The translations under genes and the position numbers were made by a program. Below are positions 62,738 to 64,000 of a stretch of DNA of 64,000 bases, piece by piece. The notes beneath the pieces are model-generated. The model saw nothing but the letters and a program-made list of their open reading frames with translations. It did no database searches and had not been told where the DNA came from. Position 1 is the stretch's first letter; each line of letters starts with the position of its first letter. Source of the stretch: Caldicellulosiruptor bescii DSM 6725 (GTDB lineage Bacteria > Bacillota > Thermoanaerobacteria > Caldicellulosiruptorales > Caldicellulosiruptoraceae); assembly GCF_000022325.1 (NCBI RefSeq), contig NC_012034.1:886501-950500 (forward strand). Reading direction: 5' to 3'.

Positions 62738-64000
62738 ATGATTTTATCAAGGAGCAGTAACCCAAACTATTCTATGTGTTGGCTTTCTTATAAACCTATA
62801 GGTAAGAAAGAATATGTACATGAAGTTGAAAAATTTTTAGGGCAAATAGTTTTATTGGAGAAAAATATTTATTTCGAAAATGCGGCGAATGAACTTAAAA
62901 AGGCTTTATGTGTATTGTTTGAAACTGAACTAAGATTGAACAATGCTTTAAGTCTTTATGTTGACAGTGGAATTATTTTAGGTAAAGTGACAAATGAAAA
63001 TCTTAGAGGTTTTATAACCGATGTTGAAAAAGAAGCAGTAGGTGAGGAAGGGTTTATAATAAAACTTGTAGATAAAAGTAAGAAAAAATACATTATTGTT
63101 GCTTCAAAGGGTGAAAAAGGAATAATATATGGGATATTTCATTTGATAAACAAATTTAGACTTAAAACAGGATTAAAAGAACTCAATTGTATAGAAAATC
63201 CAAAGGCCTCGTTACGAATTATTAACCATTGGGATAATATGGATGGAAGTATTGAAAGAGGATATGCGGGTAAATCAATATTTTTTACAAATGGTAGAAT
63301 AAAACGCAATTATAAACGTATATGGGATTATGCAAGGCTTCTTGCCTCAATTGGAATAAACGGTGTTGTAATAAATAATGTGAATGTAAGAGATAAGGCT
63401 ATATGGTTAATTACGCCAAAATATCTAAATGACCTCTCGAAAATAGCAGAAATTTTTAGACTCTATGGGATAAAACTTTACCTTAGCATAAACTTTGCAA
63501 GCCCAATTTATATAGGAGGTCTTGACACTGCAGACCCACTTGACAAAAACGTTCAAAAGTGGTGGAAGGACACTGTAAAAACTATTTACAGCTACATACC
63601 AGACTTTGGTGGATTTTTGGTAAAAGCCGATTCTGAGTTCAATCCAGGGCCGTATGTATACGGTAGAACACATGCAGATGGAGCAAACATGCTTGCAGAG
63701 GCACTTTTGCCTTATGGAGGAGTTGTTATATGGCGTGCGTTTGTTTACAACTGCTTGCAGGATTGGAGAGATACAAAGACAGACAGGGCAAAGGCTGCAT
63801 ATGACAATTTTAAACCACTTGATGGGATGTTCTCTAAAAATGTCATTTTACAGATAAAGTATGGTCCGATGGATTTTCAGGTAAGAGAACCTGTTTCACC
63901 TCTTTTTGGCGCTATGGAAAAGACAAACCAGATGATAGAGTTTCAAATAACCCAAGAATATACGGGGCAACAAATTCATCTGTGCTATTTGGGGACGCTA
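62738..64000 (+). CDS. aguA: GH67 alpha-glucuronidase, N-terminal 421 codons (runs off the window)
   Basis: Open in frame from ATG 62738 to the last base; the family is about 680-700 residues, so about 60% is visible. AAAGGTGTG precedes the start. No signal peptide, so it is intracellular. The N-terminal beta domain (about 1-145) includes EKGIIYGIFHLINKF; the catalytic barrel begins near RIINHWDNMDGSIERGY, with FLVKADSEFNPGP (acid Glu near residue 300), WRAFVYN, PLDGMFSKNVILQIKYGPMD and FQVREPVSPLFG, all typical of GH67. It cleaves 4-O-methyl-glucuronic acid from the non-reducing end of imported aldouronates. Its place after lplABC and yesMN matches aldouronate-use loci. Confidence 0.95.
   Translation, partial: MILSRSSNPNYSMCWLSYKPIGKKEYVHEVEKFLGQIVLLEKNIYFENAANELKKALCVLFETELRLNNALSLYVDSGIILGKVTNENLRGFITDVEKEAVGEEGFIIKLVDKSKKKYIIVASKGEKGIIYGIFHLINKFRLKTGLKELNCIENPKASLRIINHWDNMDGSIERGYAGKSIFFTNGRIKRNYKRIWDYARLLASIGINGVVINNVNVRDKAIWLITPKYLNDLSKIAEIFRLYGIKLYLSINFASPIYIGGLDTADPLDKNVQKWWKDTVKTIYSYIPDFGGFLVKADSEFNPGPYVYGRTHADGANMLAEALLPYGGVVIWRAFVYNCLQDWRDTKTDRAKAAYDNFKPLDGMFSKNVILQIKYGPMDFQVREPVSPLFGAMEKTNQMIEFQITQEYTGQQIHLCYLGTL

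Noticed and set aside
63425-63673. Minus-strand frame in the last kilobase
   Set aside because: It lies inside the in-frame GH67 gene, which continues to the window end.

Overview
The window is AT-rich (roughly 35-40% GC by eye), uses many TTG and GTG starts, has strong AGGAGG-type ribosome binding sites and sigma-A promoters, and reads as a chromosomal segment of a thermophilic, plant-biomass-degrading Firmicute. The combination of a tungsten-type aldehyde oxidoreductase with a four-cluster ferredoxin, an LplABC/YesMN/GH67 aldouronate locus and the informational genes fits the genus Caldicellulosiruptor; this genus assignment is inference from gene content, not a database match. No tRNA, rRNA, CRISPR array, insertion sequence or prophage was seen.

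Layout. 1-8.9 kb: end of an unidentified gene, an HD-GYP signalling protein overlapping an AlbA-like/HATPase protein, a TPR protein with a C-terminal helix-turn-helix, thrS, a glycerol-1-phosphate dehydrogenase (EgsA/AraM) and cheB. 8.9-21.2 kb: transcription/translation block with its own consensus promoters: rpoB-rpoC, then an L7Ae-like gene, rpsL, rpsG, fusA and tuf, closed by a strong terminator. 21.3-29 kb: housekeeping singles (hflX, Nudix, yigZ, Yip1-like membrane protein, SpoVB-like flippase on the minus strand, yebC, BofC-like protein, an unknown small protein behind a hairpin that covers its ribosome binding site, FAH-family hydrolase).

29-39.4 kb is a tungsten module: a ferredoxin-like subunit and an aldehyde:ferredoxin oxidoreductase (AOR) catalytic subunit, a MoaD/ThiS-like carrier and a ThiF/MoeB-like E1, then a Moco/Tuco-type riboswitch with its own terminator, then tungstate uptake (tupABC), two moeA genes, moaA, a moaC-MOSC fusion and a convergent mogA. 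The riboswitch starts on the stop codon of the E1 gene, so it probably works as a conditional terminator inside the operon: enzyme genes upstream, metal uptake and cofactor synthesis downstream.

39.4-47.9 kb: GNAT, cheR, a small membrane protein, a MraY/WecA-family sugar-phosphate transferase, a GerMN lipoprotein, rph-rdgB-yfcE, another GNAT, and rhaB followed by a DeoR-family regulator. 47.9-52.2 kb: minus-strand aromatic amino-acid operon hisC-aroF-tyrA-aroA. 52.5-64 kb: aldouronate (methylglucuronoxylan fragment) uptake and use: two paralogous LplA-type binding proteins flanking a URO-D/methyltransferase-like gene, permeases LplB and LplC, a YesM/YesN two-component pair, and the first 421 codons of a GH67 alpha-glucuronidase that runs off the window. 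Repeated 12-bp motifs abut the promoters of both binding-protein genes, and a cre-like palindrome precedes the glucuronidase gene.
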